A stretch of DNA of 64,000 bases. It comes from Chrysomallon squamiferum. Lineage: Eukaryota > Mollusca > Gastropoda > Neomphalida > Peltospiridae. Under the pieces are notes generated by a model, which saw only the letters and a list, made by a program, of their open reading frames with translations, had not been told where the DNA came from and did no database searches. A program made the translations under genes and the position numbers. The stretch is taken from positions 7,996,227-8,060,226 of the forward strand of contig CM022671.1 of assembly GCA_012295275.1 (NCBI GenBank). The letters run 5' to 3'. The stretch's first letter is position 1, and each line of letters starts with the position of its first letter. Positions 25,619 through 37,400 of the stretch are shown here, piece after piece.

Positions 25619-27806
25619 ATCGAAGATGATTCCATATTTATTAAATTCCTACACCAGAGTAATCAAAGTGGATCGGAGCTTAAATTACATTTATTTCATT
25701 TAAACCAACCATCACATACAGGTTTTTTGTTGTTTTTATTCAAATGTTCCTGTGAACATCAGACATAGCAAGTGTGTCTGTTGTGTGTGTATGTCCCTGA
25801 CTCAGACTGTCGACTAGACGTGCACAAGAATAAGAAGTAAATCAGGTCTTCAAACGTAGTGCTATGGTGCAAATATCCATTATAAAAACCTAACAGTGAA
25901 AATGTGAAACTCTTGTTTCGCTATTTATAGAAAATATATGTATATATTTTTGTATATTTTTATATTATTATTCTCAAAATATTTTGTAGAAGATATTGTC
26001 TCACTAATTATCATCTTCTAACACGTTTTTAACTCATATTTTTTCTTTAGATTTTCCTTTTCTTAGCATTACTTAGCATACATGTAAATATTTTAATACT
26101 ATTACTAAAATTTATTTTTATAACATACAGATGACAAATATTTTAGCACGGAAAAGGTTCTAAATTAAAGTTACATATCTTAAATTATACTTTTTAAAAT
26201 GATAAAAAATTAAAAAAAAAACCAGAAAGAATACCATTTAGATAAAATTTCCAAGAATTTCTCATCGAAAAAAAAAAAAATCCATTAAAAATAAATAAAT
26301 AAATAAATAAATAATAGAAAAAGGAAGTAAGTAAATTTAATCAAATGCAAAACTTTTTTTTGAAATACATAATATTCGTAATAAATTTCATTTTATTATT
26401 ATTTTTAAAATTTGTTATAACTCAAAGATTAACACGCTTTCATCCACTTTTTCTACGGTCATTTTATATGTCATTATTTTTTTTAAATACTTTTTGAAGC
26501 ATTAAATATATATTACTAATTTGTGGCTTTTGTTATAATGCTCGTAAAACAAACAATACGTTATTGATAGACACAAAACATTACAGTGTACAAAACAGAT
26601 TATTCTTATGTTTTTTTCTGTTACAGTTAATTTGTATTCTTGAACTGTAAAGGTTTGTGAACAATAATTTGTCACTTCGTAATGCCAGTGTTAAAAGACG
26701 CTAAGATTCACTGACTGCTGCAAAAAGTCTACAGTTTACTGAGTTGTTTTTGAAAATTAAACAACATGATTATGTCTTCTGAAAGAGTTAATGGAACGCA
26801 TTTGGGAGGCAACTGAATCGTTTACGGATAAATAGCAATATGTGATTTGTTGTAATAAAGTATGACACAAATTTGAAAACTCGGTGGTGGAGCTGTAAAA
26901 TAATTTTTATACTCATGTTGTAAAATGTTTCATTTTCCTTTTAGTAATTATAACAGTTGTAACAATTACAAAAAAAAACACAAACAAAACCCACAATAAC
27001 ATCCCATCAAAATAAATGATTATATTATCAATAATTTCAATACAATCAGCTAAGTTAACTTTTTTTTTTCTTTCAATTCAGCTGCCTCCCAAGTGCTATT
27101 CTCTCCCCCGACCGATCGGTACCCCACGAATAAGGACGCTGATAGCCGGAACTCCAGTCTATCGTCAAACGAAGGCCAGAGTAACTACGTGTACCCAAAC
27201 CCAGCCTTCGAAGGGCGGCAGACGGCTAAAAGAAACAGACGAGACCCGGATGCTCACGATGGAAAAGGCGTCTTCAACGAAGCGTTCGAGACGTCCGAGT
27301 ATGACTCGTCGGACAGCCAGACGTCTGGTGGGGGACACCGCTACAGCAAGTACCAGCCGACGAACGGACCGATCAATCGAGAGAGGAGCGGCAGTGCGCG
27401 CAGTCGCTCGCTGGACAGGAAAAGAAAAGCTAGCGAAACCAGCCGAGATGGGAAAGATCCGAGAGGAAAACCGAGCAGACGACCTAGGTCTTCAAACGGA
27501 GGCCATCATGGAAGCAGGTCAGGACGACACAGTGGCGGCAGTGGCGGCAGTCACAGTCGCAGACACGGTTCTCACAGGTCGAGGTCAAGGTCGCCGGGTT
27601 CTTCGAGGTCGTCGGAGCACAAAAGGCCAACAGTGGACCCGGATGCAATGGGTTCTAGTGGAGTTTATAGGTTTTATAAAAAAGGTTACGAAGAATCGAG
27701 AACAAGTGATGATTCAACGAGTAGTACCAGAAGCGCCAGTAAGCGAGTTTCGTACGATTTAACAGGACTTCCTGGTAGAGAAAAAGAACTCCAAAGTCAG
27801 GTCTGA
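12910..27806 (+). CDS. CUB-like type I membrane protein, alternative-tail isoform B
   Basis: This shares the signal, ectodomain and membrane segments of isoform A. It leaves exon 4 early at an internal donor (TCATCAA|gtaagg, last base 24596, phase 1) and joins 27082-27806 (TGA), giving about 461 aa. A second in-phase donor, ATAG|gtaggg, ends at 24635. The acceptor at 27080-27081 has a strong pyrimidine tract, and the joined codon A+CT reads on without a stop. The new tail of about 240 aa is Ser/Arg/Gly-rich, contains VYPNPAFEG and FNEAFETSEYDSSD, and ends in QSQV, a class I PDZ-ligand pattern (S-x-V). Isoform use is inferred from splice signals and phase only. Confidence 0.7.
14556..14785 (+). 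repeat. 25-bp minisatellite with a 50-bp higher-order pattern
   Basis: About nine tandem units of roughly ataaaaccaacacacatac plus actca followed by g or t. The repeat distance is exactly 25 bp (14581, 14606, 14631 and so on). The last unit base alternates g, t, g, t over six units, so the real unit of amplification appears to be a 50-bp dimer. The first two units carry a diverged part (cagtaatat), and the last are degenerate. Confidence 0.92.
17182..17318 (+). repeat. Dispersed repeat copy 1 (transposable-element-like)
   Basis: About 137 bp starting near aaccgtcggacgac, with a central A tract, and ending near cacaaagtcactgaactt. It matches the reverse complement of 20572-20722 with a few substitutions and a different A-tract length. 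Similarity stops abruptly on both sides, as expected for an inserted element. It shows no recognised coding capacity or tRNA-like boxes. Confidence 0.8.
18417..18463. repeat. (CATA)n microsatellite
   Basis: Two CATA arrays separated by a short CACTCACA interruption. Confidence 0.9.
18891..18945. repeat. (TC)27 microsatellite
   Basis: Uninterrupted TC array of about 55 bp in intron 1 of gene 2. Confidence 0.97.
19291..19325. repeat. (GT)17 microsatellite
   Basis: Uninterrupted GT array, followed by gcacgcgcgag, a purine-pyrimidine alternating run. Confidence 0.97.
20031..20071. repeat. (AC)20 microsatellite
   Basis: Uninterrupted AC array in intron 1 of gene 2. Confidence 0.97.
20572..20722 (-). 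repeat. Dispersed repeat copy 2, inverted
   Basis: About 151 bp, the reverse complement of 17182-17318. It has a T tract with a GTTG interruption in place of the A tract. Flanks outside the match are unrelated. With copy 1 it could form an imperfect intramolecular hairpin in the gene 2 pre-mRNA. Confidence 0.8.
22551..22648 (+). repeat. TTTC/(TTAC)15/(TTAT)6 array forming the 3' splice-site tract
   Basis: A compound tetranucleotide array (TTAC at 22561-22620, TTAT at 22621-22644) ends four bases before the exon 2 start. It supplies all of the pyrimidine-rich sequence upstream of the AG at 22647-22648. Confidence 0.93.
22649..22890 (+). CDS. Gene 2 exon 2, first half of the CUB-like ectodomain
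   Basis: TG plus 80 codons, entering in phase 1 (T|TG = Leu) and leaving in phase 0 at AAG|gtaagc. It encodes one Cys pair (TDCDI and DRCVI) and the beta-rich core ending RSPVTPK. Where the gene at 34491 has NDCDI, this exon has NDNGI, so the third CUB Cys is absent. An open frame continues past the donor only by reading the GA repeat and is not real. Confidence 0.85.
22911..22974. repeat. (GA)32 microsatellite just after the exon 2 donor
   Basis: Uninterrupted GA array starting 21 bp after the exon 2 boundary. It is a long homopurine stretch on the transcribed sense strand. Confidence 0.97.
23062..23123. repeat. (AC)31 microsatellite
   Basis: Uninterrupted AC array in intron 2 of gene 2, 81 bp before exon 3. 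Confidence 0.97.
23204..23330 (+). CDS. Gene 2 exon 3, second half of the CUB-like ectodomain
   Basis: 42 codons plus one base, phase 0 in and phase 1 out (CAAG|gtaaat). It begins YVLTSDSGPADWEL and ends RVDILVTTDQ. It is too short for a simple open-frame call and was found from the acceptor ttctcag and donor. The phases equal those of 36346-36478 in the paralogous gene. Confidence 0.82.
23331..24383 (+). other. Intron 3 of gene 2
   Basis: A phase-1 GT-AG intron of about 1.05 kb with an A homopolymer at about 23601-23628, AAAT/AAT arrays to 23670, and a TGTG-rich stretch near 24200-24350 before the acceptor cttccag. Confidence 0.8.
24384..25618 (+). CDS. Gene 2 exon 4: membrane span and tyrosine/arginine-rich tail A
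   Basis: Encodes the short stalk, the hydrophobic span and the isoform A tail through TAA. Two internal in-phase donors (after 24596 and 24635) let the 3' 1.0 kb be removed. The tail has about a dozen tyrosines, often as YxxYD/E followed by RR, and many RS/SR pairs, which could be phosphorylation sites by analogy. Long open frames in the other two forward frames (24702-24908, 25065-25571) reflect the biased composition and are not separate genes. Confidence 0.85.
25619..27081 (+). other. 3' UTR of isoform A / intron of isoform B
   Basis: AT-rich and without coding sequence. It contains AATAAA-like clusters near 26290-26312 (AAAT repeats) that could serve as polyadenylation signals for isoform A. 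It ends in a strong T-rich tract and cag at 27081. Confidence 0.6.
27082..27806 (+). CDS. Gene 2 alternative last exon: serine/arginine-rich tail B
   Basis: 241 codons including TGA after the phase-1 entry (A+CT). The GC and CpG content is well above its surroundings, as in exon 4. It encodes NPAFEG, a Ser/Arg/Gly/His block (SRSGRHSGGSGG, SRSRSPGSSRSS) and the end REKELQSQV. The C-terminal S-x-V suggests binding to a class I PDZ domain. An overlapping frame starting at 27016 (248 aa, plus strand) is a shadow of this exon. Confidence 0.78.
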
Positions 27807-29631
27807 TTTGTTGGATATCGACTAACTAATGCAACAAATCATCACTAAGTATTGTCAAAATAAGGTCTTCCAAAAAGTTTCACACTCAGAAATTCTTACG
27901 AGACCATCCCAAGTCTCAAAAAAAAAAAAAAAAACAAAAAAAAAAACAATGTGGCAGGAAAATTATTTACTTGATGAAGATGAAATTATGAAACGAGAAC
28001 ATACCAACGTAAGGCTGGTACATTCTACATAAGAAAGAAACTTATGTACGCAAAACAATTTTTAAATTTGTGTTTATTATTATTATTTTTTTTTTCTATT
28101 ATTATTTTTATATTCTTAACTCTTGTGCAATGCAGTGAGCACATATATTACTGCGTGTTTGTAATTATTACAAAATTATGTAAATTATTTTTTTTTATAC
28201 GTGACCGATGGTGAACATTTTTCCAAATTTTACTTTAAAAAATTGTGAGAATTGTGAGGCAGCATGAAATAAAAATGCTGTACGCATGTCTTTATTGTAA
28301 GGCATAAAAAAAAGAATTTAAAAACAAAATACAGAAAAGAAGAGAAAAACAAGAACCAAACGCCTTTCAATAATGCAACTTTGGCAAATAAGCCTGGAAC
28401 GGGTTAAAACCCCATTGCATTGTATTTTATATAAAAAGAATCTAGTATATTACATTTCATAACAAATGAATTAATCATATTGTCTTATCACACATAGAAA
28501 CTCTAAAAAAATATATATATATTTACGAATGGCATTATTGTTCTTATTATCATTCCTTTCACAACGACATTTGGAGGATAGCTTAGTTTTGAAACACACA
28601 CTTACATTCATTGAAAATACTGCACCGGTCTTTTTGGAAAATAAGAAATAAATTTATAAAATGTACGGGATGAATCAACATGTAATAATAATATAAAATA
28701 ATATACAAAAGGTGACGGTGCGATAGTTTTTGGGGTCTTTTTTATGGGTGTATGGGTATAATAATAATGTATTTTGTCTGTACTAGCCAATATGTGTTCA
28801 AATGATTGTTTTTAATGTGTCTGTAATGGATTGGACAAACAACCAAAATACATTTGTATACTTCCAGATCATTTTTGTTGTTATCTCTTTGTTATAGTTT
28901 GTAATAAACAGTTATTAACGATCTGGTTAATTATTTGAGCCTGTAATCTGGACGTATACAAAATGCATTTGGGCTATATTTTCATACAGATATGGGTAGA
29001 CTTATTTGAATGATATGTTGATTATAATTTTTTTTTTTTTTTACGTATAAGAAAACATCATCTTAAAATGTGTTTAATGAATCTTTTTTAATGTCAGTTT
29101 TGACATATGCGTGCTTTTTATTTGTTTGATTGTTTCTTCGTTTTTAATCTGTTATTGTTTTGTTTTTAGTTTTTAAAAGTGTTGTGGAAAACTGCAAGAA
29201 ATCAAAGATAAAACTGAAATAGTTTAGTTTTCATGGATAATTTACAGTTTAATATTTTGTTCACAGTTTAATTTGCAGTCTGGTTTTCAAGAAGTCGGTT
29301 CGTCTGCTTCCGTAAATACTATCTTCTACAAGACTAGTATGTATTTGTTACAGTTATTGGTCTAATATTTACAAATTACTGGTCTAGTAATTACTATGTA
29401 TTTTTCTTTAATTTACTAGCTGTTATATTAATCTAGTATTTATTAATTGATAATTGTAGCATTTATAGTTATTTTTATACACATCAAACATTCCAGCGTG
29501 TTTCTGTTCTGTCCATTTATACTCTAGTTTAAATGAGACTAATAATGGCAACCATACCTACCACCAATCCGATGAGGAATTATTTTTCTTTGTACACAGA
29601 TTTTTTTTTTAACCGTTTTTTTTTCTTTCGT

Positions 29632-29633
<2 letters not shown>

Positions 29634-29666
<33 letters not shown>

Positions 29667-29668
29667 AA

Positions 29669-29703
<35 letters not shown>
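29634..29703. repeat. (CAT)n(ATT)n compound trinucleotide array
   Basis: CAT repeats change into ATT repeats within one array. A second ATT array follows at 29755-29826. The open frame across both encodes poly-isoleucine and is an artefact of the repeat. Confidence 0.95.
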
Positions 29704-29754
29704 TCATTCCTCCTTTATATATATATATGTTTTTATTTTTTCAGTCAAATGAGT

Positions 29755-29770
29755 ATTATTATTATTACTA

Positions 29771-29826
<56 letters not shown>
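29755..29826. repeat. (ATT)n array
   Basis: About 24 ATT units with early interruptions (acta, atca). Confidence 0.95.
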
Positions 29827-31712
29827 TTGTATAGCTTATTACTTCATTGCTTATATATAAATATGATAATTACATTATGATAAAAAAAAAAAAAAAAAAG
29901 AAGAAACTATCACATTTTTCAGTGAACTGATTACATTAAAATATTTTTATTAAGATATAAATTACTTGTTGAATGTTACCTCAAGGTTAAAGTGGTTCTG
30001 TATAGTTAACTATATTGTGCCTTAATAATGCATTAACGTAATACATATATTTTACATTATAATTCTTATATTGACGTTAATAATGACCAAAGCCAGATTT
30101 TTAAATAGCAGTTATGCATGGAGAATTGTTATCGTTTTGCGTTTTTAAATCAAAATATACCTCCTGTGACTACAAGTGCTACATAAATTTAATTTATTTT
30201 AAATTATGTGAACATTGAAAGAAAAAATTAATATTATATCTTCTTTGGTTTTCTTGTGATGTTCCGTCCAGATAAAAATGATGAAAAATATCAGAATGTT
30301 TCTTAAAAATATAATTTTTATTGTAGAATACATGAGTTATTACACAACTATCTAATTTTATATTCCATACATGATCTGGGATAGGGGTCACGTAGTCTAT
30401 ATTTTCACTATCGATTTTTATATATCATTAATATATAATTTCACATATAGAAAACGCACGCGCACACACACACACACACACACACATATTAAATATAATT
30501 ATTATTTTTAAATAATTAAAATCACTTCATCTTCACAGTTATATACATCACACCGACAACACACCCTCTTCTGAATTTCTTGATCTGCCCCCATAATTAT
30601 CTTTTATTGTGAGACATTCATTCGCTCTTATCATCTTACCATCGGTCTGCCGTCAACACACATTGATTTCCTTTCAGAATTCGTCTAATTTACAGTCATC
30701 AGCCGCGGTTATAAATAGGGCGAAATTCCGTTTATATTACGAAGTAATTTTTACTGTGATTTAATGGAATCAAGCATTACGTGAAATTATTTCATAAACA
30801 TTTATGTATACATATTCATATACATGTCATCAGAAAATAAAAGTCGTCATTAAAAAAAAAAAAAAAAAAAAAATTTAGATCATACTGAAATGTATAAGTA
30901 GATTGTGATTTTTATTCTTTTACTGTCATGATTATTTTTTTAAAGTCATTCGCGATGATTGTACATATCATTAAATTATCGAATAAATTTTTTATGAAAT
31001 GGTTTTTTTATTTTCGGTTGTTTGTTTTGTTTGTTGTTGTTTTTTAAATGAAGAAGTCAAGGTTGTTCTCCTTTATGTAATAAGGAGAATAATGTCGACG
31101 ATAATAATAATAATAATACTACTGCGAATAATAATGATAATGATGATTATGACGGTGATTACGATGGTGATAATGTTAAGTGATTATATGAAAATTATAT
31201 GTTTTCAAATGGAAAAACAGCATAAAATCAAATAAAAATGGCCTTTTTATTTTAACATTAATACATATTTACTTCTTAATTTCAGACAAATATATATATA
31301 TATATATTTTTTTTTTTGTAATAATTAATCCCCAGTGATATCAGAGCTAATATTAACAATTAAAACATACAGTTACAAAGTCAGTGTAAAAATGAATCGG
31401 CTGAAGGAGAAGGCATTTACAATACTAGTCATATTCAGTGGCCTTTCTACCAGTACAATCAAATCATTAATAAATATTTGTTTTATGACCTTCAGTTTGT
31501 TTTATTATTAACAATTATTGGGTTTTTATGGTTCACTCAAATTGCAGATATAGAAGACTGTTCTTGGTAATTGACTGGTTCACGAACGCATATTATAATT
31601 ATGAAGGAAGCCTAATTCATATTTTTTTTCATCAAATTAAAAGACACTGGAAACATGAAGCAGATTTTAAAGATATGTACGTGCGTATATATTTTCACTT
31701 TTTATTTTATTA

Positions 31713-31714
<2 letters not shown>

Positions 31715-31758
<44 letters not shown>
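31715..31758. repeat. (GT)22 microsatellite
   Basis: Uninterrupted GT array of 44 bp. Confidence 0.97.
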
Positions 31759-31760
<2 letters not shown>

Positions 31761-32160
31761 ATGTATATTATTAACATAATTATTATGAAATAATTATAGA
31801 ATATAATTGCTGGTCCGCTGGTAGCTTCTCTCTGAAATGATTTCGCCTCCAGCAATACCTTTAGTATGCATTTTCAAACACAGAGTTAATAGTTACAAAT
31901 TCTGTTTACAAAATTTTGAAATATATAAACTATTCTATTCTCTTTGCAAATCAAAATTAATTAAATTTGTTTGATTATTGACTACCATAGTCACGATAGT
32001 GTTATTATTATAAATGTAAATATAAATCTATCTTTTTTTTCAAAAAGTTTATTCGATGGGGGTGGGGGATGTCGTAAAATAGTCAATATATTTATTAAAT
32101 AAACTGTGGAGTGAAACCTTTTCATTATTTGTTAGAATTATTTCCCTTTACTAATTAAAT

Positions 32161-32169
32161 AGATGGCGC
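32161..32169 (+). promoter_or_regulatory. CTCF-like core AGATGGCGC
   Basis: Exact AGATGGCGC in AT-rich intergenic DNA between genes 2 and 3, same strand and core as at 12031. The function is inferred from the motif only. Confidence 0.3.
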
Positions 32170-32901
32170 ATCTTTGTTATTTACAAAATTAGGTTCTAGA
32201 GGAACGTGAGTCAATCACTATTTTAGTAAATATTTTGCCGCCAGAATGATACTGATAATTAATACTTTGAATTTTGTTACATTTTATATCTAAAAGTATT
32301 TTCTGCCAGTCATTTATAATACTAATAGGTATGTTTTAAAGTGATAATCTTTTACCTATTTTATTTTTTAAAGTTCACTATTTTTCTCGAGAACTCTAGA
32401 GTTTGTAAATTTTTCTACGATGTTATTTTATTATTGATTAGTACTTGTATTAGTATTATTAAATATGAATTTATCTTTTAAAATGTATTAACGATGTTAG
32501 TGAGAAACTGGGAATATAAACAATTTATGTTTAGACTTTGAAGTATGATTTTATTATAATTATTAAAGCTTGACATTTAGGGATCGGCCTGAACTCCGCC
32601 AGAAAGCTCATATCCACAGCCTATTTAAAATCAACGATTTGAAAACAATATTTATTGTATTAGAAATGATATCTGGACATTTTTTTTAGAATAGAATATC
32701 TTGACAGTTACTGAGTTGGTGATAAAAGGTGAACTACTGAGACCAGGCTCTACAATATAGATAAATTCAGGATTCTATTTTCTACTTTCTCTCTATTTTT
32801 CCCTGTATAAAAGTTAGCACAGACTAGGGAAATTAATAATTTAATTTGATTAATACCATTTGATTTATTATTATTATATCTATTATTTATATGAATATGA
32901 A

Positions 32902-32935
<34 letters not shown>

Positions 32936-34439
32936 TTATTTCTTCTAAAGTCATCTTTGTTCAGACCAATTTCAAAATTTGCGATTATACAATTCTTTGT
33001 GGCAGGTTTATCCATAATGCCATGCTTTAATAATTATAATGTAACATAATGATACTTCATAGCCTAAACATAAATCATATATTATATATTTCTAGTTTCT
33101 CATGAAACCATTAATACTCTCTAAAAGATCAATTCATATTTAATCATCATAAATAAAATAACAATCAAGTAATAAATATATTTTCAAATGTATGTAAAAT
33201 GTCCATTTGTAGCTTTTTCATTTACTTGTTATAAATTATGTTTCCATTCTGAATTGGTTCCTATACCATTGGTAGTCATACAAATAATATTTTTATAAAA
33301 TGTATTTCAGTCTATATTTCAAAAATAAATAAAGATATCGTGGTATGTCTTTCTGTTTGGCATTTATACACTTTTATGCTTATAACAGTGACAAAAAGAC
33401 AGAAATCATTAATTACAGTTTTGATTGTTTATATAAGTTTAAACTGTACATAGATAGCCTTTTTTTCACAACTGTCATTGCTGATATTGCGTTTGTGTGT
33501 GTTACTATTTCATCTTGGATATTAGGCATAATCTGTGGAAGAAAAACAATGCAGTGTATATCAGTGAGAATTTTATTTTTAGCATGAATAATAGATTGTT
33601 CTTGGTATTAGTGAAATATATTATGTGTTAGCAAAAAACAGTTGTCTGCCTATCACAGTGGCAGGTCACATTTAACTTGTTTATAATTTAGATATCGCAA
33701 AACTTAATCACAAAAACTATTTATTATTGATTTTAACCACATGCAAACGGTTTACAGCTAATGCAAGTTGTATTAAAATGCATGTCTCTGGCAAATACGG
33801 ACAAAAATGAATTTTTGTTCACAGCATTGGAGAATGAATATAAAAAGCATAATTACAGAGTTTTTACTGAAAATATATTACACAAATATTGATTTATTTA
33901 TCATTTAACATGTTACTACTGAATAGTTGCAGATCATGTTCCATTTACGTGATTCAGATTCACAACTGACACAGCAGCTGCTGCATTGTCTGCTGATATA
34001 TTCCAATGAAGTGTACAGTTAATTGTATTAAATATATAAAATACTGGATTTTATTTTTGATTTTATGAACATTTATTTGATTTTTAAACCTACATTTAGC
34101 CTTCTTGAGTCAGTCAGATTTATACATGATTCTATACACACTAATGATAATGGTTTTAAATATTGCTTTGAGAAATATAAAAATATCCAGATTTCTTAGA
34201 CATTAAATGAAAGTAATGTATTTTTTATGAAGAGTATGGCAATTTAATAATTAAAAAAACAACTATATAATAGTACTGAAGAGTGGTAAAAATTTTAAAT
34301 AATAAATACTTTTTACTGAATAGTAGTAAAAAAAAAAGAAAAGAAAAAGAATGGAAGTAATAGTAATAATGCGCTAATAATTTTGACACATTTTAGCAAG
34401 TTAAATGGTTTTGTTTTCTAGTTTTACGTGAAGATCAGA

Positions 34440-34460
34440 ATGAGAAGAAGACTGCTGTGA
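34440..34460 (+). promoter_or_regulatory. Upstream ORF 1 of gene 3 (MRRRLL)
   Basis: ATG AGA AGA AGA CTG CTG TGA, six codons plus stop, in the probable 5' UTR exon (acceptor ttttctag at 34421). It ends one base before the next ATG. Confidence 0.55.
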
Positions 34461-34461
34461 T

Positions 34462-34494
34462 ATGAAGGTGGTGAATGCCAGGTTTAAGAGATGA
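34462..34494 (+). promoter_or_regulatory. Upstream ORF 2 of gene 3, overlapping the main start (ATGA)
   Basis: Encodes MKVVNARFKR and stops at 34492-34494. The stop overlaps the main ATG at 34491 as ATGA, a layout compatible with termination-reinitiation or leaky scanning control of gene 3. It depends on the 5' UTR being transcribed as drawn. Confidence 0.55.
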
Positions 34495-37400
34495 AATTTA
34501 ACAATATCTGTCTCACACTCGCATACCTGCTGCAGCTTGTTACAGAGGTTGTATGGACAGAAGTCCCTACATGTAAGTACACTAAATAGTAAAAAAAATT
34601 TCTTCTAATTTAATTTTTATTTATTTAGTTACTCTATTATTACCATTTATTTATTTATTTAAATTTTTTTAAAGGCTTTTTAAACAGAAAAAAAAGAAAT
34701 TATCAAAACTCCATCTGTATACTAATATTTGTTGATTCATATTTACTATTTGATGTATAATAATATTTATATCTACCATGCTGTTGTTTCACATATGTTA
34801 CAGAAATATGTTGAAAATAATAAATTTTAAGTGAATAAAATTAAAGCTATATAAGGCTAATAACGAATACTAATACTTTGTCATAATTTTAAAACACTTG
34901 TTTTAAACTGATAGTCATGGTTTACAGTATTAATAAGAAAGATAATAAAATTAAGAACTATAAATACAACTTGACATTTATTTTTTTAGTTTAGTTCGTA
35001 TATATCTGAACAGTGAAATAATACATGACTTTTGTAGCATACTGTGCATTTAGAAAAAAAAAAAAAAAAGAATATTACACATGAGTTAATATTATGCAAG
35101 CTAAATTAAATAATTTTTGCATATACAGAACATTCATCAATTTGAATTTTGTCATTTAAACATTTTAAAGGAATTTTTATTTTATGTTTTGAAAAAAAAC
35201 AACTTTATGAGAAAATTTACTGCTTATTTTAAACTAATATTTCAGTTAATTAATTTTATATTTAATGTTTTAACCACTTCATATTTTGATAACAGTAACT
35301 ATAACTGTTCTTAAAAAAAAAATAATAACTTTATGTATTACTTTTCGCCCACCCACTTTCTCATTTCAGTTGGAATGGATGACAAGAGGGTTTGTTTTGC
35401 CAAATCTGTGCACCACATTTTCGTGGAAGACAACAAAAGTTCTTTGATCATCGGAAAGAAGACTCCACCAAACAGTGCAGCAGCAGCCAAGAACTGTACA
35501 ATACAGTTCAGTCCCCTGTCGGAGAAAGGTCTCTCCTACCTGAGACTGAAGTTTGACAACTTCTACATTAATGACTGTGATATTAAACTGACTATTACAC
35601 AGTCAGCCAACAGCATATTTGATAATGATGTTCAGCAGCTGGTTGGTTTTATTTCATTCAGTTTTAAATTGAAATGTAGATCCAGGTATTAATAGATAAA
35701 GAAAAGATAACTCTAAATGAAGCATGATATGCTTAGATTATGTTTGATTTGTTTGAAGTAATTATAAATTCATTTACTGATCAAATTGTTACACTGTTTT
35801 ATTTTAATGACCATATAAAATGTATTAAAACAAGCTATCAAAATAATTAAATGTATTGTAGAGTGTATTCATATCAGTGTAATTTACATATGGTAAATGC
35901 TTTACATTTTTTAAATCTTAAATTAAACCATTATGTAATTTCCCATTCCAAATATTACTTCTTCTATTACAGACTTTCCAAATACAAATTATAAAAGAAT
36001 GTTTGCTTTTTGGCAGGACTGGCCCATTTTGTGACAATGATTGATTTCATTAGGATTGAGCATTTGTGCCATTAAATAATAAATGTCATATTTAATATCC
36101 TATAAAAAATTTAAAATTCTCAGGACTAGTAACTTGAAATTCAGTTGTATGTTGTATTCATAAAGTCAGTTTATTTTTAATAAACCTATACACTCATTGG
36201 TACTACGTAGTAATATACATTTAACTGACAAATAAGGATGGCAGCCCTAACATTTGGCCTATTTATTTATTTAATAAAACTGTCATGAAATGGTGTTAAA
36301 TCATATTAAAAAGAGAAATGCTGTACAACAGTAATGTAATTGCAGGTAAAGCTGACATGCGAAGACCCAAGTCCTGATGTGCTGTATGCTTCACGAGACT
36401 ACAGTGTTAGGATGACTTTGTCCAGAGATGACATTTACCTCAGAAACTACAACTTCAGAGTGAATGTCTCATTATCAGGTAATCAACACTAATCTAGCTG
36501 CTTTAATTTTAACACTTCAGAATTAACACTTCTTATATATTTATTTTTTGTTATACAGTTTTTTTTTTTATGTCAGTACACCAAATTTGCATGTTAATTT
36601 AAAATGTGTTTATAAATAAACATTAACCTTGTGATTTAAACATTTAAAAATTAATGGGGTTTTTTTTCAATTAATAATCCAAATTTGCATTTATTTTTTT
36701 AGTTAATAAATAACATTAGCATTGTAATTTTAAAATTTCAGTATTATACTATTTTTTTTTTTGCTTCAACATTTCAAATAAGCATTTTAATTTTTACAAT
36801 TTTATAAATAAACATCTTTTTATAATTTTAAGATATTTTAATATTTTTGGTCTTTTTAACATAGCTTTTTTTTTTTTTTTGTGTATCATTTTATACTCCA
36901 CTTTTTCCATTCCCTTAAATTACTTAAAGGTAATAATAATAATACAATAATACAGGTAAATAATCAAACATTAACTCTTTTTTGAAAAAGTATATTGTTT
37001 GTTTGTCTGAAGATGGCCCTCCAGAAACAGGACCCAGCGTTGCTGTGATCATCGGCATTGCAGCAGCTCTGTTAACCATCATCTGCATCATTGCTTTCAT
37101 CATGGTGAAGTACATGATAATGAAGACTGCCATGCTGAGAGAGCGCAGAGCAGAACAGGCCATTGAGAGTGCTGTGCAGGAGCTACACAACGGTATAGCT
37201 TACACATCTTTACCCTGTCGTGGTGAAACCAATGGTGCATTGCATACTGGTTAGTTTTAAATGTTCTTTGTTTGTCTGCTGCTCTTGCTAATTATTTTCG
37301 TTTTTGTGGAGGTTTTTTTTTATTCAGAGTCCTTAGCATTGCTACGCATTTCCCTATAATAATGTCACAACATTTGGTATTAGATATTTTGCACTGTTTG

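Larger units (their letters stand above)
27807..34421. other. 3' UTR of gene 2 and intergenic region before gene 3
   Basis: No convincing exon. AATAAA near 28267 and 28903 are candidate polyadenylation signals. The region contains ATC/ATT arrays (29634-29703 and 29755-29826), CA at about 30460-30485, GT at 31715-31758, ATT at about 32898-32936, and A/T homopolymers. A short frame at 31392-31511 starts like a signal peptide but leads nowhere. A CTCF-like core is at 32161-32169. Confidence 0.55.

Noticed and set aside
31392-31511. 39-codon frame starting like a signal peptide (MNRLKEKAFTILVIFSG)
   Set aside because: No usable phase-1 donor follows and no downstream ectodomain exon is seen; it could be a chance or decayed signal exon.
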